53,672 nucleotides of DNA from HyVt-337 sp964428895. GTDB lineage: Bacteria > Planctomycetota > Phycisphaerae > SM23-33. A program made the position numbers and the translations under genes. Within the stretch, counting starts at the first letter, position 1; the number at the start of each line of letters is the position of its first letter. Under the pieces are notes generated by a model. It was not told the DNA's origin, ran no database searches, and was given only the letters and a program-made list of their open reading frames with translations. The stretch is from positions 1 to 53,672 of the forward strand of contig CAYRZU010000016.1 in assembly GCA_964428895.1 (NCBI GenBank), written 5' to 3'. Below, piece after piece: positions 24,935-33,492 of this stretch.

Positions 24935-25062
24935 CACTCGGTGAACTCCTCAACCTCGCTCTGGCGTTTGCGGCGGAGACGCGGCAGAAGCAGGGCCATC
25001 CCCACCCCCCAGGCCAGGGGAATCACGACCATCAGCGAGACGTTCAGGAGCTTTTCCCACAT
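24934..25062 (-). CDS. 42-aa single-helix membrane microprotein, coupled to TauE/SafE gene
   Basis: A short reading frame fills the gap between araD and the TauE/SafE gene. It encodes MWEKLLNVSLMVV, then IPLAWGVGMALLLP as one membrane helix. A basic stretch RLRRKRQ and an acidic tail SEVEEFTE follow, so the C-terminus should face the cytoplasm. Its TGA and the permease ATG share one base (TGATG), the classical arrangement for translational coupling. The start lies 8 bp after the araD stop. Codon pattern and topology look genuine. Plausible roles are an accessory subunit or small regulator of the permease; I recognise no family. Confidence 0.6.
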   Translation of the reverse strand: MWEKLLNVSLMVVIPLAWGVGMALLLPRLRRKRQSEVEEFTE

Positions 25063-25070
25063 CGGGTCAG

Positions 25071-25769
25071 CTACTTGCCTTCCTGGCCGTAGTACGCGCC
25101 CGGTCCGTGCTTGCGGAAGAAGTGCTTGTTGAGTTGGGCCTGGCTGAGTGGTTGGGCGTCGGCGTTGATGCGGAGTGTCTCGATGGCCAGCCGCGCCACG
25201 ATCTCCAGCGCCACGCCGTTTTCGACCGCCTTCTCGACGGTCGGCCCCCAGGCGAACGGCCCGTGGCCGGCGACCAAGACGGCGGGCATGGCGGCCGGGT
25301 CGAGCTCGGCGAATCGTTCCACGATGACGGTTCCGGTGTTGGCCTCGTAGTCGTCGGCGATCTCGTCAGCGGTCAGTTCACGTGTGATGGGGATCGGGCC
25401 GTGGAAGAAGTCCGCATGGGTCGTGCCGAAGGCGGGCAAATCGCGCCGGGCCTGGGCCCAGGCCGACGCGTAGGTGCTGTGCGTGTGCACCACGCCGCCG
25501 ACCGATTCGAACGCCCGGTAGAACGCCAGGTGGGTGGGTGTATCGGAACTGGGTCGCAGGTCGCCTTCGACAATCTCGCCGGTAGCCAGCGAGAGGACCA
25601 CCATCTGCTTGGGTTTCATCTGGTCGTAGGAGACGCCCGAGGGCTTGATGACCACGTGTCCGCTCTCGCGATCAACGCCGCTGACGTTGCCGAAGGTCTG
25701 GACCACCAGGCCTTGGTGGACCAGATCGATGTTGGCTCGGCAGACGCGGTCTTTCAGTTCGTTCAACAT
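25071..25769 (-). CDS. araD: L-ribulose-5-phosphate 4-epimerase (AraD/UlaF/SgbE family)
   Basis: Class II aldolase-fold enzyme that interconverts L-ribulose-5-phosphate and D-xylulose-5-phosphate with a divalent metal. The 232-aa protein has GNVSGVDR and KPSGVSYDQM for phosphate binding. Metal ligands are Asp76 (SSDTPTHL), His95 and His97 (VVHTHSTYASAWAQA), and a third His at about 169 (GHGPFAWG). Spacing matches the E. coli enzyme. No araA or araB is present. Its place at the end of a glycan operon suggests a pentose-related precursor role or an unrelated passenger gene. Confidence 0.92.
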   Translation of the reverse strand: MLNELKDRVCRANIDLVHQGLVVQTFGNVSGVDRESGHVVIKPSGVSYDQMKPKQMVVLSLATGEIVEGDLRPSSDTPTHLAFYRAFESVGGVVHTHSTYASAWAQARRDLPAFGTTHADFFHGPIPITRELTADEIADDYEANTGTVIVERFAELDPAAMPAVLVAGHGPFAWGPTVEKAVENGVALEIVARLAIETLRINADAQPLSQAQLNKHFFRKHGPGAYYGQEGK

Positions 25770-25777
25770 GAGAGCAC

Positions 25778-27763
25778 CTAGCTTTCCTTGGCGTCGGTGA
25801 GTGTCCCAATCAGTTCGGCCAGCGCCGCCGCGGCGTGGCCGCTGGCGGACGGACCCATATGGCGAGCGAGGAAACGATCTCGGCCGGCCGCCAGGTCGCC
25901 GTCGGCCTCGCCCGATAGGGCCGTCGCCAGTGATCGGGTCAACTCCTCGTTGGTTCGGGCCGGTAGCGATCCGCCGTCGGCTACAAATGGGTATCGGTAC
26001 TCCTCATCGGAGAAGTTCACGCAGATCGTGGTCCGACCCAGCAGAATGGCTTCGATCACGGTGGTGGAAAAGCCGCCCACCAGCACGTCGCAGGCGGCCA
26101 GCAGGTCGTCGAACCGGTCGTCAAACAGGTGGACGTTCCCGGCGCCGCAGTCGCGGGCGATCGTCTCGTAGACGCTCAGCGGGAAGTCGTTGGGATGGGT
26201 CTTGAGGCACACCACGACGTCGTCGCGATCTTTGCAGGCGGTGAAGACCGAGCGGGCGACATCCTGGAACCAACGGAAGAAGTTGGTCGTGATCAGGACC
26301 AGCTTCTTCTCGGCCGCAAAGCCCAGCCGCTGGCGGGCGGCGTCGGCGTCGGGCGGGGCGTTGACCAGATGGTCGAACCTCGGCCCGCCGGTGACGGTGA
26401 CCCTCTCGGCTGGGTAAGCGCCTATCTCGCTGACCACGTCCTTGGCGAATTGGCCGTAGACCGCGAAGTGATCGGGTATCGGTGTGTTGGCGATCTGGGC
26501 CGGCGGCGGCGTGTAGATCAGATGCATGGGGAAAATCGCCCCGTGTTCAACGCCGAGCGTGGGGATGTTCAGCCTTCGGGCGGCGGCGATATCTCGCATG
26601 CCCCAGCCGTAGAACTCCTCGTTGACAATCAACAATCGCACGTTGCCCGCCGCCCGCAGGCTCTTGGCGATGGCGGCGATGTTGACGGCCCAGGCGGCCA
26701 TGCGGGCGACCTCCTGACGGATCAGCGGCACGTAAAGAACGCTGACGTCGGCCCCGCAGAATCGAAGCCGTTGGCGGAACTCGTCCTGCCGCTCCACGCG
26801 GCCGAGGCGACCCATTGCCGCCAACTGACGGAATGCCGCGCCGAGGTAGGTCAGTAGCGGCGCGTGACGGTGTTCGATCGGCAGAAGGCCTTTCAGTCGT
26901 CGGAGCGTCCGCCAGCCCGTGTGGTACAGGCCGTGTCGCATCTGCCCCGCACTGCTGGGGGCGCCAACGGTGTGCAGCAGGAACTGCTGTCGCAAATGGC
27001 CGTCGCGGCGGGCCAGTTCATGTGCACAGACCTGCCAGTACCACACGCCTAGCCCGCTGTCGTCTTCGCGGACGTGTCGTGGGAAGGCCCCGGTCATGAC
27101 CGCCGCCGGTCGGTCGCGTTCGGCCCGGCTGGGGCGATTGGCCCGCGTGAGCATTCGGGCCATAATCGCGCGGATCAGCACCAGCCAAGGAAACGTGACC
27201 AGCCACATCCATGTGCGGGCCAACCATGTCGTCCGCCCGGTCCAGGCCGTGCGCGCCGGCGTCGCCGAACCGGGAACGGCCATGCAGGGCAGGGACCGGT
27301 CGGTGCACTGAGAGGCCACCATCGCCGCCACGTTGCGCCGGGCGGTGAGAACCAGCACCTCATTGGCGTTGGCTTGGTCCAACGCCTTGGCCGTTAGCCA
27401 GGCGGCGCGGAGGGCGGCGTAGACGGCCTTGTCCTGATGGCGATAGCTGGCCGGGCCCACCCACCACAGGCTGCTGTCGCCGGCCAGGCGGAACTGCTGG
27501 TCGAACGTCTTTCCATTGGCCAGCGGCGTCTCCGCCACGGCCGTCAGGAAGGCCAGGATGTCCTTGCCGAGTTGTTCGGAACTGCCCAGGTCGGTCGGCC
27601 GAAGGATGCGCCACTCGGTGGGCAGGTCGACCGCGTCCCGGTCGGCCGTGAGCTTGAGCATGGTCACCGCAGCATCGGCGTGGGCGTCGCGCAGCCAGGC
27701 GAGCAAGCCGCCGGTCAACGGCTCGGTGGCGACCAGCAGGATGTTCCGCGGCCCGTCAGCCAT
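25778..27763 (-). CDS. Surface-carbohydrate GT-B transferase-like protein
   Basis: Large 661-aa protein, likely a transferase for surface glycans in the CDP-glycerol-transferase/KDO-transferase-like GT-B group. The C-terminal half has LGVEHGAIFPM, YGQFAKDVV, VTGGPRFDHLV, CLKTHPND and LLAACDVLVGGFSTTVIEAI, the usual nucleotide-binding and acceptor motifs (His/Glu/Gly-Gly-x-Ser-Thr). A hydrophobic segment (WMWLVTFPWLVLIRAIM, about 190-207) may dock to the membrane. The N-terminal third has no motif I recognise. It precedes araD by 8 bp and follows the hexapeptide acyltransferase by 4 bp, all on one transcript. Confidence 0.8.
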   Translation of the reverse strand: MADGPRNILLVATEPLTGGLLAWLRDAHADAAVTMLKLTADRDAVDLPTEWRILRPTDLGSSEQLGKDILAFLTAVAETPLANGKTFDQQFRLAGDSSLWWVGPASYRHQDKAVYAALRAAWLTAKALDQANANEVLVLTARRNVAAMVASQCTDRSLPCMAVPGSATPARTAWTGRTTWLARTWMWLVTFPWLVLIRAIMARMLTRANRPSRAERDRPAAVMTGAFPRHVREDDSGLGVWYWQVCAHELARRDGHLRQQFLLHTVGAPSSAGQMRHGLYHTGWRTLRRLKGLLPIEHRHAPLLTYLGAAFRQLAAMGRLGRVERQDEFRQRLRFCGADVSVLYVPLIRQEVARMAAWAVNIAAIAKSLRAAGNVRLLIVNEEFYGWGMRDIAAARRLNIPTLGVEHGAIFPMHLIYTPPPAQIANTPIPDHFAVYGQFAKDVVSEIGAYPAERVTVTGGPRFDHLVNAPPDADAARQRLGFAAEKKLVLITTNFFRWFQDVARSVFTACKDRDDVVVCLKTHPNDFPLSVYETIARDCGAGNVHLFDDRFDDLLAACDVLVGGFSTTVIEAILLGRTTICVNFSDEEYRYPFVADGGSLPARTNEELTRSLATALSGEADGDLAAGRDRFLARHMGPSASGHAAAALAELIGTLTDAKES

Positions 27764-27767
27764 CTGA

Positions 27768-28325
27768 TCAGTGGAATTTCCCCTCGGCCTTAAGGCGTTC
27801 GTAGTGGTCCAGGTCGCGCTGCTTGAGGATCCGCCACTTGGCGCCGCCGACGATGGCGCCTTTGGGAATGTGCCCGCTCACCACGGCGCCCATGGCGATG
27901 ATGGCGCCTTCCTCGATGTGCGTTCCGGGCGTGATTACCACGTCGGCGCCGACCCAGACGCAATCCTCGATGATCACGGGCTTGGCGATGCGATGCTCGT
28001 CGTAGGGAATGGCGTCGCCTTCGTAGTTGTGATTGACGGTCAGGATGCTGACCCGCGGGCCGAAGTGAACGTAGTTGCCGATGGTGATCCCGCCGTAGGC
28101 CTGCCAGGTGGCTTCGTGAACGACCACTCCCTTACCGATCGTACATCGCTCCGGATAACGAATGTCGATGTCGCCCTTGAGGGTGACGGTGGAGGGGTCT
28201 TCGCACTGGAACCGGCGAAGGTATCTCTGTTGGGTCAGCCACAGGTCCTGCACTCCCGCCCACCGCACAAACCAAATGCCGGGCCGGGCGAGCCAGCGGA
28301 ACAGGCTTCGTAGCAGACGTCTCAT
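27768..28325 (-). CDS. Left-handed beta-helix (hexapeptide) acyltransferase
   Basis: Probable O- or N-acetyltransferase for a sugar, WcaF/LpxA-like fold. In the 185-aa protein, hexapeptide repeats run from about residue 50 to 160 (VTLKGDIDIRYPERCTIGKG, IIEDCVWVGADVVITPG, HIEEGAIIAMGAVVSG). The conserved catalytic-type His lies in VNHNYEGD, and the loop residues follow. The N-terminus has a basic amphipathic helix (MRRLLRSLFRWL). It overlaps no neighbour but abuts the flippase stop directly (28325/28326). It could supply the N-acetyl step of a nonulosonate pathway or decorate the finished glycan. Confidence 0.88.
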   Translation of the reverse strand: MRRLLRSLFRWLARPGIWFVRWAGVQDLWLTQQRYLRRFQCEDPSTVTLKGDIDIRYPERCTIGKGVVVHEATWQAYGGITIGNYVHFGPRVSILTVNHNYEGDAIPYDEHRIAKPVIIEDCVWVGADVVITPGTHIEEGAIIAMGAVVSGHIPKGAIVGGAKWRILKQRDLDHYERLKAEGKFH

Positions 28326-29852
28326 CTATTCGCCCTTCCTGTTAGCTCTTCCGAATCTCTGCGCGATCAGTCGCTTCGCGTAAGCCAACTCGCTCCTGGA
28401 GATAATACCAACCACAGGGATCAGGGCCATCATCAAAGCGAAGATGGCGACCTTGATCGCGATCAGGATCGGCAGGCTCACGGCGAGTGTGGCGGTCACC
28501 CAAAGGTCCAACACCACCAGGCCGCCCGTGCAGACCAACGCCCGAAGCAAACGGGTGAACTCCCAGGGCAGGGGGTATTTGTGGTGCGAGACCACCGCGG
28601 CGACCAACAACCTGGCCAGATAACACCCGAAGACGGCCCAGGCCGCCCCATACATGCCGCAGATGGGAACGAGCACCAACGACAGCACGAACGCCACCGC
28701 CGCCGACGACAGCGTGGCGAAGCTCAGCCAGTAGCCGCCGCCGAAGTAGAAGATCGGCTGGGCGACCAGTCGGTAGGCGCCCTGGAACAGCCAGCCCGTT
28801 ACCACGATGGCCACGACCGAGGAGGCGGCGTGATACTTGCTGGAGAAGATCTTGATGACGACCGGCGCACCCAAGCAGATGCCCACGGCCAGGAGGCACA
28901 GCCCGGCGAACACCAGCGTGTACAGGCGGCTGTGCTGACGGCGGGCCTCGTCCGTGCCGCCCTTCATTAGGCCGGCCAGGGTGGGGTAGGTGGCGTTGGC
29001 GACGGCGGTGACGGGCATCTCGATTAGCTCGGCGAACATGATGCCGACTCCGAACACGCCGACCGCCGCGGCGGTCCCTTCCTTATTGAGTGCGAACATC
29101 ACCAACGTCATGGCCAGCGTGCCGGACAGTTGATGGGGTAAGAAGCTGACGCCGGTCTTGACCGAACGGCCGAACAAGGGCAGGGAGAACTTCCCGCCGC
29201 GACTGGCCCGCAGGCCGATCCAAATGGCCGCCAGCCCCGCCAGCATCAGCGCAATGGTGACCGTTAGCTGCCGGCCCATTCCCAGCCACCCCAAGATAAT
29301 CACCGCGATAACACCGAGGATGATGTCACTGAGGAAGTTCAGGAACGTGATGCTGACCGTGGTGAAGGCCCGCTCTTGAAGAATGGTCAAGCTGCGGCCC
29401 AGCAGCATCCACCCGCGGAAGGCTGCTGCGGCGATGATCATCAGCCACAGAAGGTAGGTGCTGTGGGAGTCGAGGGTGACCTGGCTGTCTTCATCCAGGG
29501 TGATATCCAGCAGCCAGTCGGCCACCCACAGGCCCGCGACGGCCAGGACGGCCACGAACAGAACGCTCTGGACGATTTGCCCGAGGAAGACGGTACGGAG
29601 CAAATCGCGACGCTCGCGGTTGTCCACACGGAAGTACCAACTCTTGAGGGCGGCGAACAGCCCCAACTCCATCAGGATCGCCAGCGGGCCGATAATCCGC
29701 CCGGCCAGCAGAATGATGCCCATCTGGGCCGGAACGAGGAAGTACGTGAACACACCCCGCAGGCCGAACTTCAGGCCGTACATGATCAGGTCGCTCCCGA
29801 CGTAGATCGACGAGAGCTTGCCCAGCTTCGTTGCTTTCTTGGCCAGACTCAT
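28326..29852 (-). CDS. Wzx-type polysaccharide flippase (MOP/MVF superfamily)
   Basis: Moves undecaprenyl-linked oligosaccharide units across the inner membrane. The 508-aa protein has 12-14 hydrophobic segments. An amphipathic N-terminus leads into YVGSDLIMYGLKFGLRG. PTLAGLMKGGTDEARRQ lies in the middle cytoplasmic loop, typical of Wzx/RfbX proteins, and ends with a basic tail (RLIAQRFGRANRKGE). A polymerase (37133) and an initiating transferase (12351) elsewhere in the window complete the Wzx/Wzy set. Confidence 0.9.
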   Translation of the reverse strand: MSLAKKATKLGKLSSIYVGSDLIMYGLKFGLRGVFTYFLVPAQMGIILLAGRIIGPLAILMELGLFAALKSWYFRVDNRERRDLLRTVFLGQIVQSVLFVAVLAVAGLWVADWLLDITLDEDSQVTLDSHSTYLLWLMIIAAAAFRGWMLLGRSLTILQERAFTTVSITFLNFLSDIILGVIAVIILGWLGMGRQLTVTIALMLAGLAAIWIGLRASRGGKFSLPLFGRSVKTGVSFLPHQLSGTLAMTLVMFALNKEGTAAAVGVFGVGIMFAELIEMPVTAVANATYPTLAGLMKGGTDEARRQHSRLYTLVFAGLCLLAVGICLGAPVVIKIFSSKYHAASSVVAIVVTGWLFQGAYRLVAQPIFYFGGGYWLSFATLSSAAVAFVLSLVLVPICGMYGAAWAVFGCYLARLLVAAVVSHHKYPLPWEFTRLLRALVCTGGLVVLDLWVTATLAVSLPILIAIKVAIFALMMALIPVVGIISRSELAYAKRLIAQRFGRANRKGE

Positions 29853-29873
29853 GATGGGTTTCGTTCGGCCGAC

Positions 29874-30467
29874 TCAGTCTAATGACGCCAGCAAGGCGTC
29901 CAGCCGGCCCAGGGCGTCGGTGAGAGTGCCCGGCGCATCATTCCACGGTTGCGGCACGAGAACGCCGGGCACACCGACGGCTTCGGCGGCGGCGATGTTC
30001 TTGGGCGAATCATCGACCAGGACGGCCACGCCGTCAAGGCGGGCGAGGATCGAGCCCTTGTCGGCGTCGTGGGCAGGCAGGTCGTCGCCATCTCGCAGGG
30101 CCGGCAGGAGATGAAAGCCCCGGACCCATCGGCCGAAGTGGCGGAAGGTCCAGGCCGCGGCGTCAGCCGCCGAAGCCAGTGTGGTCGCGGTGACCACCAC
30201 GTGGCGGTAGTTGTCGCCGTTACGTTCGAACCAATCGAGTACGTCCGGCGCGGGCGGCATGTCGACAAAGGCGGGGCTGGCCCGGAACGCGTCGAGCGAG
30301 CCCAGATAGTCCTGGCGGGTCATCCCCAGCGACGTTAGCGGCGGGTTGTCGGCGATATCCTCGAAGGACGCCGTCGAATCCGGATGCGCCGGCCGAAATG
30401 CATCGACAAACCACGAGCGCATCAACTCGCAAAGCACATCGTCGCGATCCCAGGCGATGGTTAGCAT
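29874..30467 (-). CDS. HAD-like phosphatase/5'-nucleotidase-like protein
   Basis: A 197-aa HAD-superfamily protein. Motif I is WDRDDVLCE (Asp7, Asp9, with the extra Asp10), motif II is VVTATTL, motif III is about K in ADKGSI, and motif IV is VLVDDSPKNIAAAE. The layout resembles dNT-type or phosphoserine-type HADs. In a nonulosonate operon it could act as the 9-phosphate phosphatase of a sialic-type pathway, but that is inference. It lies between the NeuB-like gene and the flippase, on the same strand. Confidence 0.82.
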   Translation of the reverse strand: MLTIAWDRDDVLCELMRSWFVDAFRPAHPDSTASFEDIADNPPLTSLGMTRQDYLGSLDAFRASPAFVDMPPAPDVLDWFERNGDNYRHVVVTATTLASAADAAAWTFRHFGRWVRGFHLLPALRDGDDLPAHDADKGSILARLDGVAVLVDDSPKNIAAAEAVGVPGVLVPQPWNDAPGTLTDALGRLDALLASLD

Positions 30468-30478
30468 GGTCGGACCGG

Positions 30479-31669
30479 TCAGATCTTCACGACCGTCTTG
30501 CGGGCGGTGGGCTCTTCGGGAATCCCATCCTCGTGGTAGATTGAGTCGCCCTTGTGATAGGTCGTGGAAATCTCTTCGAGGATCATGCCGGTTTCGGTGC
30601 TGAAGGCGTGCTTCGTGCCGCGCGGCAGCGTGAGCGAATCGCCGGCCTTGAGCTGCTTGATTTCGCCCTCGACATCCACCGTCAAGTCCCCGGCCAGCAG
30701 GTGGAAGGTCTCTTCCTTCTGCAGGTGGTGGTGGTTGGGGTAGCGTTGGCCGGGGAGCATCACGATCAGCATCTTGGCGTATTCGCGGTTGACGATGTTG
30801 ACCAGCACGCCGCCGATCTCGTCGAACTTGTCGAGGCCGTGGAAGTGCTGGACCGTCGCTTCGGTCCCTTCCGAGAGCGTGACCTTCGCGTCGGTCAGCA
30901 TGGTGCGGATGCGTTCCATAATGCTGGAGACCCGCATCTCGGGCGGGACCTCGCCGGGCTGGTCGCGCCAGATCGGCATCTTGGGCGCCAGGCCCGTTAC
31001 GGGGACGGGTTGGCCGACCACTTCGTCGATATCGCCGGCGGCAAACTGGCCGGGCAGGACGGGCATGGCCAGGAAGACGTCGTCGGCGCCGATGAACTCG
31101 CCGGGCTCTTTGGCTTTGGCGACATAGATGCCGCGTTGGATCTTCCGCAGCGCTTCTTCCTCGCCGTCAATGAACGGGCGAGCTTCACCCATGCTCAGCG
31201 ACTTCTTGACCAGCAGGGCCCGGTCGACCCACGCGGCGACCTGATCGGGGTTCATCGAGTATTTGTTGAGCGTAATCGTATCGGTGGGCACGCCGACGTG
31301 GCGTTCCAGAATGGCCGACCCGTTGGCCAGCGCCATGGTCACCGGAATCAGATCGTCCGGGGCCTCATGGCCGCTGTAACCGATCACCATGTCTGGGTAG
31401 CGGTCGCGAAGCTGGCGGACCTGGTCCATGCACAGGTCTTCGGTGGCGGCCGGGTAGTTGGCCACGCAGTGCAGCAGCGTCAGAGGGATGTTGTCGGTGG
31501 CGAAGACCTCCACAGCGCGGTCCACGTCGCAGACGCTGGCCCCGCCGACCGAGGCGATCACGGGAATCTTGGTCTGGGCGATTGCCCGCAGAAGCGGCAG
31601 GTCGGTAATGAAGCAACTGGCGACCTTGATGACGGGCAGTTCCATCCGGGCGCACCACTCGACGGTGGG
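30479..31669 (-). CDS. neuB: NeuB-type nonulosonic acid synthase fused to SAF and cupin domains; N-terminus in scaffold gap
   Basis: Condenses phosphoenolpyruvate with an N-acylated amino-hexose to make a nonulosonic (sialic/legionaminic-like) acid. Only 396 residues are visible. They begin inside the TIM barrel (TVEWCARMELPVIKVASC), with CVANYPAATEDLCMDQV, IGYSGHEAPDDLIPVTMALANG and LERHVGVPTDTITLNKYSM. An antifreeze/SAF-like domain follows (RGIYVAKAKEPGEFIGADDV, about 205-270). A C-terminal cupin (about 300-385) has NHHHLQKEETFHLLAG and PRGTKHAF with the histidine metal site. Roughly the first 95 residues are lost in the N gap. NeuB-cupin fusions are known but less common than plain NeuB. 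Confidence 0.88.
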   Translation of the reverse strand, partial: PTVEWCARMELPVIKVASCFITDLPLLRAIAQTKIPVIASVGGASVCDVDRAVEVFATDNIPLTLLHCVANYPAATEDLCMDQVRQLRDRYPDMVIGYSGHEAPDDLIPVTMALANGSAILERHVGVPTDTITLNKYSMNPDQVAAWVDRALLVKKSLSMGEARPFIDGEEEALRKIQRGIYVAKAKEPGEFIGADDVFLAMPVLPGQFAAGDIDEVVGQPVPVTGLAPKMPIWRDQPGEVPPEMRVSSIMERIRTMLTDAKVTLSEGTEATVQHFHGLDKFDEIGGVLVNIVNREYAKMLIVMLPGQRYPNHHHLQKEETFHLLAGDLTVDVEGEIKQLKAGDSLTLPRGTKHAFSTETGMILEEISTTYHKGDSIYHEDGIPEEPTARKTVVKI

Positions 31670-31769
31670 NNNNNNNNNNNNNNNNNNNNNNNNNNNNNNN
31701 NNNNNNNNNNNNNNNNNNNNNNNNNNNNNNNNNNNNNNNNNNNNNNNNNNNNNNNNNNNNNNNNNNNNN
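31670..31769. other. Scaffold gap of 100 N
   Basis: Exactly 100 Ns, the usual placeholder for unknown length. The NeuB domain lacks about 95 N-terminal residues (about 285 nt) and the gene on the other side lacks its C-terminus, so the true gap must be larger than shown. Any frame read across it is an artefact. Confidence 0.95.
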
Positions 31770-32495
31770 GGCCGCGGCCAACTCATAGCCGCGGTTGCCG
31801 GCTTCAGCCCGGAGGGAGGCCTTGGCGTCCTTGACCACCGGCAGGTCCGAGAACCGCGGTGGGAAGGAGTGCCCATGCTCAGGGGCGAACTCGGTGGGCA
31901 TGATGGCCGCCAGCACGCCGCCGGGCTTGAGGCGGGTCAGCAGGTCCTTGGCGTCCTGGGTTTCCAGCAGCGTCTGCGGGTGGCTCATTGCGATGATGTC
32001 GTAGGTGGGCTTCTCGGGCAGGTCCCAGGGACGCCCGCCCAGCAGCCGCAGCTTGCCCCGATACTCAGCCTGCCACTTGGCGCATTCCTGCTTCCAGAAG
32101 CCCGTCAGGCCCGGCGTGGAGAACGCTTCGGAGAGGCAGGGGTAGTCGGCGGTCTGCTCTCGGGCCCACTGCCACAGTGCGTCGATCTGCTCGGGGGAGC
32201 TTTCGGTCAGCATCCGCATCAGGTGCATCTGGATCGGCTTGACGCTCATCGCGTCCAGTTTGCCCACGCGCGGGTCGGAGGCCAGCAGGATCTGCAGCTC
32301 GCCGATGCCGTTGCCGGATAGGCTCAGCACGTCGAGTTGTTCGCCCTCACGGCGCCGGCCGGCGGTGAAACCGTTGACGAACTGCACCAGCGACAGGTCG
32401 CCGAGCAGGTAGATGCTGGTCAGGTAGCGGAACAGCAGTAGCACCGTGTGCCACAAGCCCAGGTGAATGTCTTTGGTCAGTTCGAAGGTGGCCAT
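31770..32495 (-). CDS. Methyltransferase-like protein, C-terminus in scaffold gap
   Basis: Visible 242 residues; the C-terminus is lost in the gap. The fold looks like a class I SAM-dependent methyltransferase: LDVLSLSGNGIGELQILLAS could be the glycine-rich SAM loop, YDIIAMSHPQTLLE the strand-4 region, and LTRLKPGGVLAAIMPTEF the post-motif III segment typical of methyltransferases. The N-terminus (about 1-45) is hydrophobic and aromatic, perhaps membrane-associated. It precedes the NeuB gene and follows neuA by 14 bp on the same strand. The call rests on pattern only. Confidence 0.6.
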
Positions 32496-32509
32496 GGTCG
32501 TCTGAGGAG

Positions 32510-33241
32510 CTACTTGGCGCGTTTCTGGGCCCGCTCGTTGGCGCGGTCCAGGTCGCGCTGGGAGTCGATGTCGACGTCGTCTTCTTCGCTCATCACGAAG
32601 GCGAGGATCTTGTCGCCCGTGATGGAGCGTTTCTCGGTGATGGTCTCGCGACGGATCACGTCGAGATAGCCGTTCTGCCAGTAGATGCTGGGCAGCTTTT
32701 GGCGTGGCTCATTGTAGGCCTCGGGGATCTCCGGCAGCGACAGGATCGGCTGCAGGTAGGGCCCGTCGATCGACCACATCTTGTACGGCGTGTGGGCGGC
32801 GGGGATCACGGCCCGTAGCGAGTCGGCCTCGGGATCGGCGGCCAACATTTGGACGGCCTTGTCGATCATCTCGATAGGCCGAAGCGGGGCGGTGCAGCGA
32901 AGTTGGACCAGGATATCCGGCTGGTAGTTTTCGTGCTCGTCCAGCCAGGAAACGGCGTGGTCGAAGCACTCGAAATCGGTGGCCATGTCGCCGGAGATTT
33001 CGGCCGGGCGGAGGAAGGGCACGTCGGCGCCGGCGTCGCGGGCGATTTGGGCGATTTCCTCGCTATCGGTCGAGACGATGGTCCGATTAATGGTGGTGCT
33101 GTTGAGGCCTTGCTCGACGGTATGAACGACGAGAGGCCGCCCGCGGAAAGGCTGTATGTTCTTCTTTGGCGGGTTCTTAGAGCCACCCCTGGCCGGGATA
33201 ATCGCCAAGATCTTTAGTTTGCTGGTGTCGGTGCTAGACAT
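32510..33241 (-). CDS. neuA: CMP-nonulosonic acid cytidylyltransferase (NeuA-like)
   Basis: Activates a nonulosonic acid with CTP. The 243-aa protein shows the family loop IPARGGSKNPPKKN (about 15-28), RPLVVHTVEQ, VSTDSEEIAQIARDAGADVPFLRP, the base-recognition VQLRCTAPLRP, and the C-terminal VDIDSQRDLDRANE with metal-binding aspartates. It is the first gene of the minus-strand operon, with AAGGA 7 nt before ATG 33241. With the NeuB gene it gives a convincing synthase/activase pair. Whether the sugar is sialic, legionaminic or another nonulosonate is not set by these motifs. Confidence 0.93.
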   Translation of the reverse strand: MSSTDTSKLKILAIIPARGGSKNPPKKNIQPFRGRPLVVHTVEQGLNSTTINRTIVSTDSEEIAQIARDAGADVPFLRPAEISGDMATDFECFDHAVSWLDEHENYQPDILVQLRCTAPLRPIEMIDKAVQMLAADPEADSLRAVIPAAHTPYKMWSIDGPYLQPILSLPEIPEAYNEPRQKLPSIYWQNGYLDVIRRETITEKRSITGDKILAFVMSEEDDVDIDSQRDLDRANERAQKRAK

Positions 33242-33492
33242 AACCGGTCCTTATTGCCGAATGTTACGGCCTTCTTATCCATCGGCCGTCAACGAGGGGT
33301 CGTTAAGCGTTTTGTCGGGCCTCAAGAGGTATTACGTCCAGAAAAGCCGAGGGTTTACCTAACTGACAGGCCCGTCCGAAAACGGCGGCGTCATTATGAC
33401 CGGCGCGACCGGCGGCTGCAAGGCCATCGGTGGCCCGGCGGGCCGCTTGACAGGTTGCGGACAATGCCCATACTCGCCGCGTAGGGACCCCT
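33242..33492. other. Divergent control region between neuA and a GT4 gene
   Basis: A 251-bp gap without a gene. It carries a good plus-strand promoter near its right end (33447-33474) and small inverted repeats, for example CCGT/ACGG around 33372-33385 and CGGCC/GGCCG around 33270-33295. I see no good sigma70 promoter for neuA despite a TTGACG on the minus strand, because no well-spaced -10 follows. Confidence 0.5.
33447..33474 (+). promoter_or_regulatory. Putative sigma70-type promoter of the GT4 gene at 33493
   Basis: A perfect TTGACA and a CATACT are separated by 16 bp, 18 bp before ATG 33493. This is the only consensus -35 among the promoters I found here. Confidence 0.5.

Noticed and set aside
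30479..32495. Continuous frames running through the N gap
   Set aside because: Ns were read as sense codons. The two sides encode different proteins (NeuB-cupin and a methyltransferase-like protein) and the gap length is a placeholder.
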